Assembly: GCA_009903855.1 (NCBI GenBank)
Contig: WYEK01000145.1
Span: forward strand, 1-52,147
DNA from: Thermocrinis sp.
GTDB taxonomy: Bacteria > Aquificota > Aquificia > Aquificales > Aquificaceae
Length of the DNA stretch: 52,147 nt
Direction of reading: 5' to 3'
The stretch's first letter is position 1. Every line of letters begins with the position of its first letter. The position numbers and the translations under genes are program-made. The notes beneath the pieces are model-generated. The model made no database searches and was not told the DNA's origin. It was given only the letters and a program-made list of their open reading frames with translations. Below are positions 31,195 to 40,925 of this stretch, in pieces.

Positions 31195-32010
31195 ATGTGG
31201 GTTTTGTCCCTTCTCTTGCTAATTGGCGTGGCTTTTTCTGGGCAGGTGTGCAGACCGTATAAGAATTTCTATGAGGACAGGCAAAGAGGCTGGTTTTGGA
31301 AAGAAGTGTGCGTAGAGGAGAAAAAGGAGGAGAAAAAGGAGGAAAAGCCAAAGGAAACCGCAAAGCAAGAGGAAAAGCCCAAATACAAGTTTTTACCCAC
31401 CCGTGTTCAGATACCTTGGGACATCTTAGACAGGATTTCTCCTGAGGACATTCAGAAGATAGAACAGACCGCAAGATACATAGCCCTCATGTATCCCACA
31501 AGGGAGAACATCTTAGAACACATGCGTCTTATTCGCTGGATTAGGGAGAAATCCGTCAAATACGCCAAGCTCAGTGAGTATTACATGCGTCAGGACCCAA
31601 TACTCTCCTACGACAAGCCTACCGCCGTGCCTATGAAGGATACGTTGCTGGTCTATAGGGAGAGGGAAAGAAAGAAAGTCTTGGACAGGTTTGCGGACAA
31701 GATGGGGCTTGTGGTGGTTATGAGGCAGGACTGTTTTGAGTGCCCTGGTATGCAGCAGGTGTTGGAGCTTGCAAAGAAGGAGTGGAATTGGGACTACAGG
31801 ATTGTGTATGCGGAGAACCATCCCAATCTGGTTCAGCGTCTTGGCACACAGAACTATCCTGATATATTCTTGGTGGTTAATGAGAAGGGCTATCCACGGT
31901 TTATCCGTATTGGCAGTGGCTACATGACCCTGAACCAGCTTGAGGACAGCCTCTTTATGACCCTTTACATGGAGGGCTATATAAACGATGAGAAACTTGT
32001 TGTTTATTAG
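31195..32010 (+). CDS. traF: TraF-like pilus assembly protein
   Basis: This 271-residue protein has a signal peptide (MWVLSLLLLIGVAFSG), the early FYEDRQRGWFWKEVC motif of F-type TraF, a Lys/Glu/Pro-rich linker and a thioredoxin-like C-terminal domain. VVVMRQDCFECPGMQQVL (about 175-192) carries a CFEC redox pair, though many TraF proteins lack it. It heads the traF-W-U-x-N-N' operon with a leaderless promoter. Confidence 0.88.
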   Translation: MWVLSLLLLIGVAFSGQVCRPYKNFYEDRQRGWFWKEVCVEEKKEEKKEEKPKETAKQEEKPKYKFLPTRVQIPWDILDRISPEDIQKIEQTARYIALMYPTRENILEHMRLIRWIREKSVKYAKLSEYYMRQDPILSYDKPTAVPMKDTLLVYRERERKKVLDRFADKMGLVVVMRQDCFECPGMQQVLELAKKEWNWDYRIVYAENHPNLVQRLGTQNYPDIFLVVNEKGYPRFIRIGSGYMTLNQLEDSLFMTLYMEGYINDEKLVVY

Positions 32011-32617
32011 TCTTTTGTGTGCGGTTGCCTTTGCACAGGGAGGAAGGACTTATCCCATAGCGGAGCCTGATGTGTGGGAGGAGATATTGGCACGGCAGGA
32101 AAGGGCTGTGCAAAAGTTCAAAGAACTTTCCAAAAAATACGATGAGAACTACATCCAGAACAATATCATGAAGGACTGGAGGGTGCGTCTTCCTTTGGCG
32201 GAAAAATCAAAAACTGAGAGGATAGACTGGGTCTATACTTTGGAGTTTGATATACCGAGGGTGGATGACAAGGGGAATGTGGTGGGAGTGCTTTATCCAA
32301 AAGGGTATCGTTTCCGTCCCATTCAGTATTGGCCTACCACACCTCCTCCGTTGATAGTGTTTGATGGAAAGGACAAAAGGCAAATCCAGATAGTCAAAAA
32401 GCTTCTTACCAAGTATCCAAACAGCATGCTAATTGCCTCCGATGGTGCGGTGTTTGATTTGATGAAGGGCTTCAATGCAAGGGTCTATCTTTTGCATCCC
32501 AAACTCCGTGAGGTTGCCCGTATAACTGAGGGTGTGTCTGTGATTAAATTTGACCTCCGCACAGGGCATATAATCAAGGAGGTCTATGGCAGGGATGCGT
32601 TGGAGAAAACTCGTTAG
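31988..32617 (+). CDS. traW: TraW-like pilus assembly protein
   Basis: This 209-residue protein has a signal peptide (MRNLLFISLLCAVAFA) and the TraW hallmark GRTYPIAEPDVWEEI just after it. It continues with PLIVFDGKDKRQIQI and FDLRTGHIIKEVYGRD. TraW acts in the periplasm with TrbC and TraU. It overlaps traF by 23 nt and traU by 32 nt. Confidence 0.9.
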   Translation: MRNLLFISLLCAVAFAQGGRTYPIAEPDVWEEILARQERAVQKFKELSKKYDENYIQNNIMKDWRVRLPLAEKSKTERIDWVYTLEFDIPRVDDKGNVVGVLYPKGYRFRPIQYWPTTPPPLIVFDGKDKRQIQIVKKLLTKYPNSMLIASDGAVFDLMKGFNARVYLLHPKLREVARITEGVSVIKFDLRTGHIIKEVYGRDALEKTR

Positions 32618-33626
32618 TGTCCTTTTGGCTTTTTTGATTTTGGTTCAGAGCGTGCCCGCAAATGCAGCCAAATTGGTCTGCAGGGCAGGACCTGACACAT
32701 CCCTGACCATCATCGTCACCATCATCGGCACAGCCTATAATGCCTTTCCCATAACCATAGGAGGTGTAAAGTTTAACTTCTGGTTCAGTCTTGAGGATGT
32801 AAATTCCCTCGGGGGCGGTATTCCCCTCTGTGTGTGCTACACTCCCTTCCCGAGAGTTGGCATAAAGTTTGGCATATGGGAGGGCATAGCGGTTATGGAA
32901 CCTGTGAGAATTCCCTGGTGCACGCCCACCCTTCCCATACCCGGAGGTTTGGTTGGGAAAATTCCCTTTAACGCCCAAGCTATAGGAGGTGCCAACAGCG
33001 ACGACCAGAAGGATGGAGAGCTGAGAAGCTTTCAGGTGCATTACTATAAAGCCCTGCCTTGGGCACTCATAGGTCTTTTCTTAGACTTTGCCTGTCTTGA
33101 GACCAACAATCCCTTGGATTTGGCATACATGACAGAACTTGACCCTCTTTGGCAAAGTGATATGCTGGCAAGCATTCTCGGACCTGAGGCTATTTTGTTT
33201 GCAAATCCTGTGGCCCAAGGGGCGTGTGCCATAGATGCCTTGGCTTCCACGGCGGGCTTTCCTTTAGACCCACTCTTTTGGTGCATGGGTGCGTGGGGCT
33301 CTATGTATCCCATGAGTGAAAGCATCCCTCTGGACAATGTGCAAGCAAATGCGGGCGTGGTGGCAAGGATGCTTTTTAAACTTCACAGGGAACTTGTTCT
33401 TTGGGGCTCCTTTGGAAAGGCAGGACTTTGCGGAAGATACCCCATGCCCATCATGTTCAAAAGTCAATACAGCATCTATCCCATATGGCCTATCCTCTAT
33501 CCAAAGCGTTTCCCTATAGGCAGGCATGCCTTTGTGTTATGGGGCTGGGGCAAAAATGTGCCCGTTCTCAATCAACTGAATGATGTTTGGATGGTCTATC
33601 GTAAGCGTGATTGCTGTGCCTTTTAG
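32586..33626 (+). CDS. traU: TraU-like mating-pair/DNA-transfer protein
   Basis: This 346-residue Cys-rich periplasmic protein has a signal peptide ending VPANA. It shows the TraU pattern CICYTPFPRVGIKFGIWEG-like (here CVCYTPFPRVGIKFGIWEG, about 82-100), a central hydrophobic ALIGLFLDFACLE, and the C-terminal LWGWGKNVPVLNQ and YRKRDCCAF. The start is ATG 32586 behind AAGGAGGT. TraU supports DNA transfer more than pilus formation in F. Confidence 0.92.
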   Translation: MAGMRWRKLVSVLLAFLILVQSVPANAAKLVCRAGPDTSLTIIVTIIGTAYNAFPITIGGVKFNFWFSLEDVNSLGGGIPLCVCYTPFPRVGIKFGIWEGIAVMEPVRIPWCTPTLPIPGGLVGKIPFNAQAIGGANSDDQKDGELRSFQVHYYKALPWALIGLFLDFACLETNNPLDLAYMTELDPLWQSDMLASILGPEAILFANPVAQGACAIDALASTAGFPLDPLFWCMGAWGSMYPMSESIPLDNVQANAGVVARMLFKLHRELVLWGSFGKAGLCGRYPMPIMFKSQYSIYPIWPILYPKRFPIGRHAFVLWGWGKNVPVLNQLNDVWMVYRKRDCCAF

Positions 33627-33635
33627 GAGGGTGCC

Positions 33636-33878
33636 ATGGGTGTGATAGACTTTCAGGACCCTGCGATTGTGATGTCTCCACCCTATGCCAAGGTGGAGGT
33701 GCCCTACTGCTACAGCGTGAAGGTCTCTGGAGAGACTGTCCAGCTTCACAGAAATCCGTTCTTTTCCAATTGCGATGAGAGTAAAGGGAGGTATGTTTTG
33801 ATAAGATGTAAGGGTGCGGTAAAGGTTTATAAGGATGGGAGGTTGATAAAAGAGGTGCCATGCGTAGGGTCCTTTTAG
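33636..33878 (+). CDS. Unknown 80-residue protein between traU and traN
   Basis: A small beta-rich protein with three Cys residues and no signal peptide. It starts 9 nt after traU with SD AGGAGGGTG and overlaps traN by 19 nt, so it is clearly part of the operon. I recognise no family. Confidence 0.65.
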   Translation: MGVIDFQDPAIVMSPPYAKVEVPYCYSVKVSGETVQLHRNPFFSNCDESKGRYVLIRCKGAVKVYKDGRLIKEVPCVGSF

Positions 33879-36800
33879 CTTTGGTTTTGGTAGGTTTGGT
33901 CTTTGGTTTAGACCTTCGTTATCCCGAGAATAACCCGGGCGGAGGAAAGGGTAGGGAGTATGGAGAAAGGGCAAGGCGGGAGTATGAGGGGCCCAAAGGA
34001 GAAAGCAACCCTACAAGGACAAAGCTTATGCAACCTCTTACTGCACCCAATCAGAAGGTTATTGGACCTGGTGGCTATCAGTTTGATGTTCCTGCGGTGA
34101 TGTGTGGGCAGGGAAGTGTAAAAGATGAAAAAGTGTTTGCAAGGGTGGTGGTTTCAGATAGCACCTTTACCTTCAGTTATGCCAGCGACCCTTACAGCGG
34201 CATCTTGGACAAGACCTTTAGCACAAACTATACCTACCTGTGTGCGGGCGGTATGTGTCAGAATTGGGATGATGCAAATAAAAGGTTTACCTCGTGCACA
34301 AGGTTTCGTGTAATCAACGGGCAAGTAATCACTCAATCGGTGGACACCTTAGATGGATGCGTCAATCCCAGAAATCAAGGACAGCTTCCCTCCTACTTTG
34401 CAGGACCTCTCATCTCTGAACTTTTGGAATACTACAAATCCCTCGGCAAACCCATTACCACTTCAAAGATAAACCAAGATACCAATGGCGTTGCGGAGTA
34501 TTTGGGAGGCAAGGTAGAGAACTGTCAGGGACAGCCAAAAGTCCCTCCACAAACCAAGTATCTTAACAACCCCTACACCATGAACGACGCCGCACTTTAC
34601 TACTACTTCACCTGCGACCCAGCAACAGACCCAACATGCAGGGCAGCTAAAAAGGTTATGGAACAGGAGAGGTCTTCAGACATAAAAACCTGTGTGATAG
34701 AGAGGACTGTTGGACAAAATGTTCTCAGAAGCGACCAGAGAGTATGCACCCCTGGGCAAAAGCTTTTCCCTGATGGATACAACTCCACGTATTCTGTTTG
34801 CTACTCTGGAGATAAGTTTTTTGACTTTTCCTCTTCTTTTTGGCTTGAGTGCAATCCCGATGGGAGGGGTTATACCCTCAAGGGCTGGGGCTATTGGGAA
34901 GGTGCCCCCTGCGGTTCAACGGACATCTACCCTCCAATGCCTCAGGTAAGCCTTACCTTCCCTCAAACTCAAATTCCCAACTGGGTGGAAATAGGCAGGC
35001 TCTCTGTCAACAAAAGAACTTCTGACGATCTGTCCTCGGGAACCTGCGTATCAGATGTTGCACCCATGAAGGTGTGGATGAGGAATGTAAACGGCGTGTT
35101 AGAGGTAAAGGTGGACAATGCACCTGCGTGTAATTATTTCAAGTGGTCAAGTATAGGCGGGCTTGTGGGAGAATACGTGGGAGACTGTAGCCAGTATGAA
35201 AAGGATAACTGCAAACTTGTTAACGAGTGGTGGGAGGATGCCAACGGAAAAAGAATTCAGGTGATTAAAGATGGGCATCCTGTTCAGCAACTCACTGGCT
35301 GTGTGGAAATTTTGAGGGATGAGAATGTTAAAGTCTGGACATCTGAGTGGCAAACCGCCCAAGCACCCGCCCAAAACTGCAACTGGCCTCCCAAAACCTG
35401 CAAAACCGTAGGTGGAAGGACCGAGTGCAGGCAATGGTGGAAGAAGATAAGGGAGTATAAGTGCAGCCAAACCTCAACCAGCAACTACAAGTTTGACGCT
35501 TTAAACCAAAAAACCCTTGGCATTTTAAACACCCTTGAGTGGGACTACAGAGGAACGGGCAAGATGAGGTATACGGTTATAGACACCTTCTCTCAGGGCT
35601 TTTCCTGTGTGGGCGGAAGTGGAGAGTGCTACAGCATCACAAAAACCCAGCCCATGTTTGTCTGCCCCTTAAACGGCAAACAGGACCCATCTCAGTCTTC
35701 ATGCGACGAAAACTGCTACCAACAGCACCAATGCGACCCTTCCATTGCGAGCTATGAGTGTCCAGTCACGAAAGCCCGCTATCAAGACCAAGCAACCTGC
35801 ACCTCCTCATGCAAAAGCCCAGCACCCTGCAATCCTGTCTACACCTGTCCTTTGAACGGCAGTGCCTTCCCAGACTATCAATCATGCAAAGCAGGATGTA
35901 ACAACTGTTTGGAACAAGGCTGGTGCACTGATAGACGTGTCTGTCCTTCAGGTTATACCTTCAATCCCTCCACAGGAAGGTGTGAAACCACTCCCATTTG
36001 CCCTTCAGGAGGCTACTGGAACCCAAGCATAAGACAATGCGTGGCTTATCCCACTGGCTGGCAGTGTGTGATAAGGTGGGCAAGTTGTGAGGTTTGGCAC
36101 TACTGGGAGGATATGCTGTGGTGCGACCCTCTGCAGGGTTCCTGCCCTATTTACTCGGAGCATTTTACTGTTCCCATGACATGTTATTCTAACTTTTGTA
36201 GTGGAACAAGGAGGGTAGATTATTGGTTTCCGGGATTGTATGTCCAGTGTTATGTTGATACTTCTTCTTCTTATAGGGCTTACTTTAAGTATAATGATTT
36301 TGTATATTCCGAAGATTCCCTTTCCCTTCCCCCATGCACTGGAGGAGAACAGTGGCTTAGTTTATGGTCATGGCCTGACTGGTTTGATGTATACATCACC
36401 GTCTACATGGAGTGGGAACCCACCTGTTCCTCTGGCTATTATCGCAGCGGTTCTATGTGTTATAGCAGTTTCTTTAGCTGTCCTGCTGGGAGTTGGTATG
36501 ATGGGGTTGTGGGGAAATGTGTGCGGAACCCTGATGTTTACTGGGATTGTTCTTTTGGTGGGACTTATGGAGATCAGGGAACCTGTATAGCAAACTGTGT
36601 GAGGGCAATTCCAAACTGCTGCGTAATGCAAGGTCAGTGCACGACAGATGGCAGGATTTATCCAGCAGAGACCTGTGCAAGCCAGTGTTATAAGAATGAG
36701 CCGTGTAATGCTGTTTACAATTACGTGTGTTCTCTGGATGGAAGGGCATACTCGTCCACTTCGGCGTGTCTTTCTGCCTGTAGGACACCAGTCCAGTGCA

Positions 36801-37213
36801 TACTTCAGAATACCAATGTTGAAAAGTATGTGTGCAACCTGAACCTTTTAGAGTATGGAGACTACAATACATGCCAGCAAAACTGCATTTCCCAAAACTG
36901 TGCCTCCTACCAACAGGGAAGTTCTCAGGGAGGAATATCTCAGAAAGAGATGTTTATTGGCACCGCTGGATATGACCCCGAGTGTGCTACTGGAGAAAAG
37001 TATTGCATAATAAAGAAAAGGGTAGATGGCAAAGTCCACTTTGATACCGTTCAGTGCACTATGTCTGGGTCTTTTTGGGTATGTCCTGCGGATGGTGGAC
37101 AGGTGGTAGAGGAATGCAAATGCGGAAAGGACTTGAAGATAGGCTTTGGCTACACTGCGGGAATGCTTGAAATAATATACTCTGCTTTGAAGGATAGGAC
37201 ATGCGGGCCATGA
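33860..37213 (+). CDS. traN: TraN-type Cys-rich adhesin, N-terminal/repeat part
   Basis: This 1117-residue protein has a signal peptide (MRRVLLALVLVGLVFG), a Gly/Glu/Arg-rich stretch and then more than 60 Cys residues. From about residue 590 to 1010, at least six units follow the pattern CPxxGxxYxxxxxCxxxC (for example YECPVTKARYQDQATCTSSC and YNYVCSLDGRAYSSTSACL), like short disulfide-knotted modules. It lacks the standard TraN C-terminal block, which lies in the next gene. It probably forms the outer-membrane receptor-binding part of mating-pair stabilisation. Confidence 0.75.
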   Translation: MRRVLLALVLVGLVFGLDLRYPENNPGGGKGREYGERARREYEGPKGESNPTRTKLMQPLTAPNQKVIGPGGYQFDVPAVMCGQGSVKDEKVFARVVVSDSTFTFSYASDPYSGILDKTFSTNYTYLCAGGMCQNWDDANKRFTSCTRFRVINGQVITQSVDTLDGCVNPRNQGQLPSYFAGPLISELLEYYKSLGKPITTSKINQDTNGVAEYLGGKVENCQGQPKVPPQTKYLNNPYTMNDAALYYYFTCDPATDPTCRAAKKVMEQERSSDIKTCVIERTVGQNVLRSDQRVCTPGQKLFPDGYNSTYSVCYSGDKFFDFSSSFWLECNPDGRGYTLKGWGYWEGAPCGSTDIYPPMPQVSLTFPQTQIPNWVEIGRLSVNKRTSDDLSSGTCVSDVAPMKVWMRNVNGVLEVKVDNAPACNYFKWSSIGGLVGEYVGDCSQYEKDNCKLVNEWWEDANGKRIQVIKDGHPVQQLTGCVEILRDENVKVWTSEWQTAQAPAQNCNWPPKTCKTVGGRTECRQWWKKIREYKCSQTSTSNYKFDALNQKTLGILNTLEWDYRGTGKMRYTVIDTFSQGFSCVGGSGECYSITKTQPMFVCPLNGKQDPSQSSCDENCYQQHQCDPSIASYECPVTKARYQDQATCTSSCKSPAPCNPVYTCPLNGSAFPDYQSCKAGCNNCLEQGWCTDRRVCPSGYTFNPSTGRCETTPICPSGGYWNPSIRQCVAYPTGWQCVIRWASCEVWHYWEDMLWCDPLQGSCPIYSEHFTVPMTCYSNFCSGTRRVDYWFPGLYVQCYVDTSSSYRAYFKYNDFVYSEDSLSLPPCTGGEQWLSLWSWPDWFDVYITVYMEWEPTCSSGYYRSGSMCYSSFFSCPAGSWYDGVVGKCVRNPDVYWDCSFGGTYGDQGTCIANCVRAIPNCCVMQGQCTTDGRIYPAETCASQCYKNEPCNAVYNYVCSLDGRAYSSTSACLSACRTPVQCILQNTNVEKYVCNLNLLEYGDYNTCQQNCISQNCASYQQGSSQGGISQKEMFIGTAGYDPECATGEKYCIIKKRVDGKVHFDTVQCTMSGSFWVCPADGGQVVEECKCGKDLKIGFGYTAGMLEIIYSALKDRTCGP

Positions 37214-38907
37214 GGTGGTTGTGGGCTGTTTTATTGGTTTTGGGGGTTGTCTTTGCAGCCTTTGCTGACTGCTCTATATGTGATAATACCTGTGGGGACT
37301 GGTCTTGCATTACCAACTGTTCCTCAAATGCCACAGATTTTACCTTTGATACTTACAGGTGTAGTGTGGACGGCAATGGCAATGGGCAAGTAGACAGCTG
37401 TTCTGAACTGCCCGCCTGCCAACAGGTAAGCGGAAGGTATGTGTGTCCTGCGGACTTGGGAGACAGCCTTTGCACCTCTGCGGATTGGAGGGGTCCCACT
37501 TTGTATGATACAGACCCTAACAACTTTGAGGCACCTGTATGGGCTGTATACCAGGGCAACTCTTCTATAGACTTTGCCCAGTATCAAAGCCTTCTTTCTC
37601 AGTATGCCCTTGACTGCTTTCCCGTGCCCCAGTCTACCCAAGACAGGCTTTATGAGTTTGCAAGTAAAAACTTTACCTTTCCCACTTGGGTGTGCGGTGG
37701 CGTTCTCTATCAGGATGGCTGGTTCTCCTACAGTGATTGTTCTTACATATCTTACGATGGCTCACGATGGAAGGTTAAGAATAATGCCTGTTCTGACCCA
37801 AACAAGGTGTGGCAAAAGCTGGGAACTAAGTGTTATGCCACTTCATGGAAGCATACCATTCGTTTTCAGGATGGTTCTGTTGTAGAACTTACTTGGAATA
37901 TTCACTTACCTCAGGATAACTTTGACCAAACCCAGCAACTTAGCGTGGGAGGGGCAACCTACAAATTTAACCTAAAGTGTGCCAATAACATCACAGTAGT
38001 GGATGAAGTAAGCGGTGCACAGCTGGTTTTATGCACCTCTTTTTCAGAAAGCGTATATGATTCTCAAAACTCTTTGCTTTACCAACTAAGCTGGGATATA
38101 GATAGCAATTGGTCTTGCCCTGTTTCTACCCTTACCCAGTCAAGTTCTCAGACCTCTGAAACCCTAACACCAATTTCTACCTCTCAGTTTCAGGGAGTGG
38201 TTCTTGAACGGCCTAACAACATAAGCACGGTAGGAATGGGAGTGGACAAAACGGGCAAAAGGTGTAAGCTGTGTGCAAACAGCACGCAGGGTCTTAGCGG
38301 AGGGATTGCAAAAATCCAAGAGGAACAAGAACCCTCTCCACAACCTCAACCACCACCCGGTCCAGAAAATCCCACCTGTGCAAACCCAAGATTTTTCAGT
38401 GGCGAGGCAAGGTTCTGTAGGTCTGGCGGCCTTACCATCTTAGGTGCCTCATGCTGTGGTATATCTGGAATGTTTAAGAGTGTGTGTAATAACAAAGAGA
38501 AGGAACTCAAGAAGAAGAGACAGGCGGAGCTATGCACCTATGTGGGAGAGTTCTGTTCAAAGAGGTGGAAGATAGGGTTTATAAAAATATGCGTTGAAAA
38601 ATCCCGTTCTTTCTGCTGCTTTAACTCCAGATTGGCGAGGATACTTCAAGAGTGTGGAAGACCTCAGATAGGAAAGGGTTGGGGTGCACCCAAAAATCCC
38701 GACTGTTCTGGGTATACCATTGATGAGTTTGCAAGGGTTGACTTTACCAGTGAAAGCTGTGTGCAGGCTATAGAGATGTGGGCAAATCAGATGGCACAAA
38801 GTGTGGGAGAAAGCGTTGTTCAGAATATAGCAAGCCAAGTCAATGACCGTGTTCAGTGGTGGATTAACAGCGTAAAGAACACCAAAGATTACGGCGGGGA
38901 GAAATAA
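37210..38907 (+). CDS. traN: TraN-type protein carrying the conserved C-terminal domain
   Basis: This 565-residue protein has a signal peptide (MRWLWAVLLVLGVVFAAFA), a Cys-rich N-terminal half and, from about 395, the conserved TraN C-terminal region: GASCCGISGMFKSVCNN, LCTYVGEFCSKRW, SRSFCCFNSRLARILQECGRPQ and GWGAPKNPDCSGYTIDEFARVDF. ATG 37210 is chosen because it overlaps the previous stop as ATGA; an in-frame ATG at 37201 is possible. With the preceding gene it seems to make a two-polypeptide TraN. Confidence 0.82.
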   Translation: MRWLWAVLLVLGVVFAAFADCSICDNTCGDWSCITNCSSNATDFTFDTYRCSVDGNGNGQVDSCSELPACQQVSGRYVCPADLGDSLCTSADWRGPTLYDTDPNNFEAPVWAVYQGNSSIDFAQYQSLLSQYALDCFPVPQSTQDRLYEFASKNFTFPTWVCGGVLYQDGWFSYSDCSYISYDGSRWKVKNNACSDPNKVWQKLGTKCYATSWKHTIRFQDGSVVELTWNIHLPQDNFDQTQQLSVGGATYKFNLKCANNITVVDEVSGAQLVLCTSFSESVYDSQNSLLYQLSWDIDSNWSCPVSTLTQSSSQTSETLTPISTSQFQGVVLERPNNISTVGMGVDKTGKRCKLCANSTQGLSGGIAKIQEEQEPSPQPQPPPGPENPTCANPRFFSGEARFCRSGGLTILGASCCGISGMFKSVCNNKEKELKKKRQAELCTYVGEFCSKRWKIGFIKICVEKSRSFCCFNSRLARILQECGRPQIGKGWGAPKNPDCSGYTIDEFARVDFTSESCVQAIEMWANQMAQSVGESVVQNIASQVNDRVQWWINSVKNTKDYGGEK

Positions 38908-38908
38908 C

Positions 38909-38914
38909 TATAAT
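38909..38914 (+). promoter_or_regulatory. -10 box of the traE operon
   Basis: TATAAT lies just past the end of the previous gene and 8 nt before ATG 38923, so this operon probably has its own leaderless promoter. Confidence 0.5.
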
Positions 38915-38922
38915 AAATACCG

Positions 38923-39480
38923 ATGAGGAACTTCAAATACTTCTCTGACTTTGAGAGGCTTGTAAAGGAAGTGCGTTTTCAGGCAATCATCATCTATGCC
39001 CTGCTTTTTATAGTCCTGCTGGAAGGGATAATGCTTTACAGGGCGGCCACCAACAAGGTGGTGGTTGTAATCCCTCCTAAGGTGGACAAGGAGTTTTGGA
39101 TATCTGGAGAGAACCTGTCTTACGCATACATTGAGCAGGTAGCGGTGTATCTTGCGGACAGTTTGCTTTCTGTGTCTCCTGCCAATGTAGACAAATCCCT
39201 CTCAAGGGTTATGCCCTTCTTAACCACGGACCCAGCACAGGTGAAGGAGATAAGGGACAGCTTTGCAGCTTACGCAAAGGCGGTGAAGGAGAATGACTGG
39301 TGGCAGTCGTTCTATCCTATGAAGGTTGTGGTGGATGAAAAACAGAAGAGAATAGATGTTTATGGAGTTTTGAGGAAGATGACTGGAAATGTTTATGTGG
39401 GGCAGGAAAACAACAAGGTAATCTCTTTCAACTATGAGGTTAGGGGTGGGAGACTACTCATTACGGGGGTGAAGTTCTGA
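38923..39480 (+). CDS. traE: TraE-like inner-membrane protein (VirB8-type position)
   Basis: This 185-residue protein has one N-terminal membrane helix (about 19-40) and a periplasmic domain with the TraE pattern: FWISGENLSYAYIEQVAVYLADSLLSVSPANV, then WWQSFYPMKVVVDEKQKRIDVYGVL. It begins the traE-B-V-C-trbI-S26-traD operon and overlaps traB (TGATG). Confidence 0.9.
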   Translation: MRNFKYFSDFERLVKEVRFQAIIIYALLFIVLLEGIMLYRAATNKVVVVIPPKVDKEFWISGENLSYAYIEQVAVYLADSLLSVSPANVDKSLSRVMPFLTTDPAQVKEIRDSFAAYAKAVKENDWWQSFYPMKVVVDEKQKRIDVYGVLRKMTGNVYVGQENNKVISFNYEVRGGRLLITGVKF

Positions 39481-40730
39481 TGCTTAAGAAGTTTGAAGGA
39501 GAGAGGAGAAAACAACTTCTCTTTTTGGGCGCTGCTGCGGTGCTTTTGGGTGGTGGTGTTTTGCTTATTAGTGAAATGCTTTCTTCGGGTAAGAACAAGC
39601 AAGAACAAAAGCCTCCACCTCCCAAAATAGAGACGCCACCTCCACAAAAAATTGAAGAGGAAAGCTTTAAAAAGGAATACGGAGAGAGGCTTGCGGTTTT
39701 GGAAAAGCAGTTGGAGGAGATGAAAAAGCAGCAGGAACAGCAGCAGATAGCGGGATTAGGTCTTCCAAAAGGACAGACACAAGCTGTTCCTTCACCGCCG
39801 CCTCCTTCACAGCCTCCGCCGCCCCCACCACCTCCTCCTCCACCACCGCCTCCTCCTCAACAGCAGTATCCACCTGTGCCTCCAGAGGGAGGTTCAAAGC
39901 AGTCAGCGGTTTCTCGTCCTGTGGATTTGATAGCCATAGAGAAGAGGGAAGTTAAGAAGGAGGAGGAGAAAAAGGAGGAGAAGCCAGTAGAAGTGAAGGA
40001 AGAAGTAAAGACAGAGAAGAAAAAATCAAAGGCTTTAATTCCAGCGGGGGCTTTTGTTAAGGGTGTTTTACTTTCTGGACTTGATGCACCCACAGGAGGG
40101 AAAGCCCAGACTTCTCCACATCCAGTGCTTATAAGACTTGTGGACAAGGCCATTTTGCCAAATCTTTACAAGTCTGATATTAGGGATTGCTTTGTGATAG
40201 GGAGTGGGTATGGAGATTTGGCGGCAGAGAGGGCTTACATACGGCTTGAGGCTATATCTTGCGTAAAGGAGGGAGGAGAGATTGTGGAGAAGAGGGTCTC
40301 TGGCTATGTGGCTGGAGAGGATGGCAAGGTTGGGCTTTTGGGTAGGGTAGTCACCAAGCAGGGCGCCATTTTAGCCCGTATGCTTGTGGCAGGGTTCATT
40401 GAGGGTATAAGCAGGATATTCCAGCAAAGTAGCACCACGGTAGTTGTATCTCCCACTGGGTCGCTATCTACCATAGACCCTAATCGGGCATTCCGAGCGG
40501 GTATAGCTGGAGGATTTTCTGAGGCGGCAAGGACTTTGGTGGAGCAGTATAAGAAGCTTGCGGACGAGACCTATCCTGTGGTGGAGATAAACGCAGGGAG
40601 ACGGGTTGATGTGGTGTTTTTACAGAGCTTTTCTTTGGATGATGTGGAGGGAGACAAGGTGATAAAACCAGAAACTGGGCTTAACAAGCCGCCTCCTGAC
40701 TTAAACGCACCTATACCACCCGGAGGATAA
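39480..40730 (+). CDS. traB: TraB-like core-complex protein (VirB10 family)
   Basis: This 416-residue protein has a short cytoplasmic N-terminus, one membrane helix (about 14-34), a coiled coil, a proline-rich region (about 105-140) spanning the periplasm, and a VirB10-like beta-barrel domain (AGAFVKGVLLSGLDAP; VSGYVAGEDGKVGLLGRVV; FRAGIAGGFSEAARTL; GRRVDVVFLQSF). It connects the inner and outer membranes with TraK and TraV. Confidence 0.92.
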   Translation: MLKKFEGERRKQLLFLGAAAVLLGGGVLLISEMLSSGKNKQEQKPPPPKIETPPPQKIEEESFKKEYGERLAVLEKQLEEMKKQQEQQQIAGLGLPKGQTQAVPSPPPPSQPPPPPPPPPPPPPPPQQQYPPVPPEGGSKQSAVSRPVDLIAIEKREVKKEEEKKEEKPVEVKEEVKTEKKKSKALIPAGAFVKGVLLSGLDAPTGGKAQTSPHPVLIRLVDKAILPNLYKSDIRDCFVIGSGYGDLAAERAYIRLEAISCVKEGGEIVEKRVSGYVAGEDGKVGLLGRVVTKQGAILARMLVAGFIEGISRIFQQSSTTVVVSPTGSLSTIDPNRAFRAGIAGGFSEAARTLVEQYKKLADETYPVVEINAGRRVDVVFLQSFSLDDVEGDKVIKPETGLNKPPPDLNAPIPPGG

Positions 40731-40732
40731 AG

Positions 40733-40924
40733 ATGAGGTGGGTTTTACTGCTTTTGTTTGCCCTGTTTATGAGTGGATGCAGTTCTAAGATACTTCTTCC
40801 TTATGAGGAGGAGAAGCTTTGCAACAAGGGCTCTGGCTATGGTGTGTGCGGTTCTCTGTCGGATGTTTACAGGGACACCCTTGAGAACCCAGAGTTTTAT
40901 GGAATTGAGAAGAGGAGGAGGTAA
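40733..40924 (+). CDS. traV: TraV-like lipoprotein, N-terminal half
   Basis: This 63-residue protein has a lipoprotein signal (LLLLFALFMSGC, lipobox SGC) followed by the N-terminal Cys signature of TraV: CNKGSGYGVCGSLSDVYRDT. It stops where a normal TraV continues, and the rest is encoded by the next gene. It should be an outer-membrane lipoprotein of the core complex. It starts 2 nt after traB. Confidence 0.78.
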   Translation: MRWVLLLLFALFMSGCSSKILLPYEEEKLCNKGSGYGVCGSLSDVYRDTLENPEFYGIEKRRR

Positions 40925-40925
40925 G

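Noticed and set aside
40773..40925. Upstream extension of the second TraV lipoprotein
   Set aside because: It overlaps the first TraV gene out of frame, and the lipoprotein signal starts at the ATG at 40926 behind a good SD.
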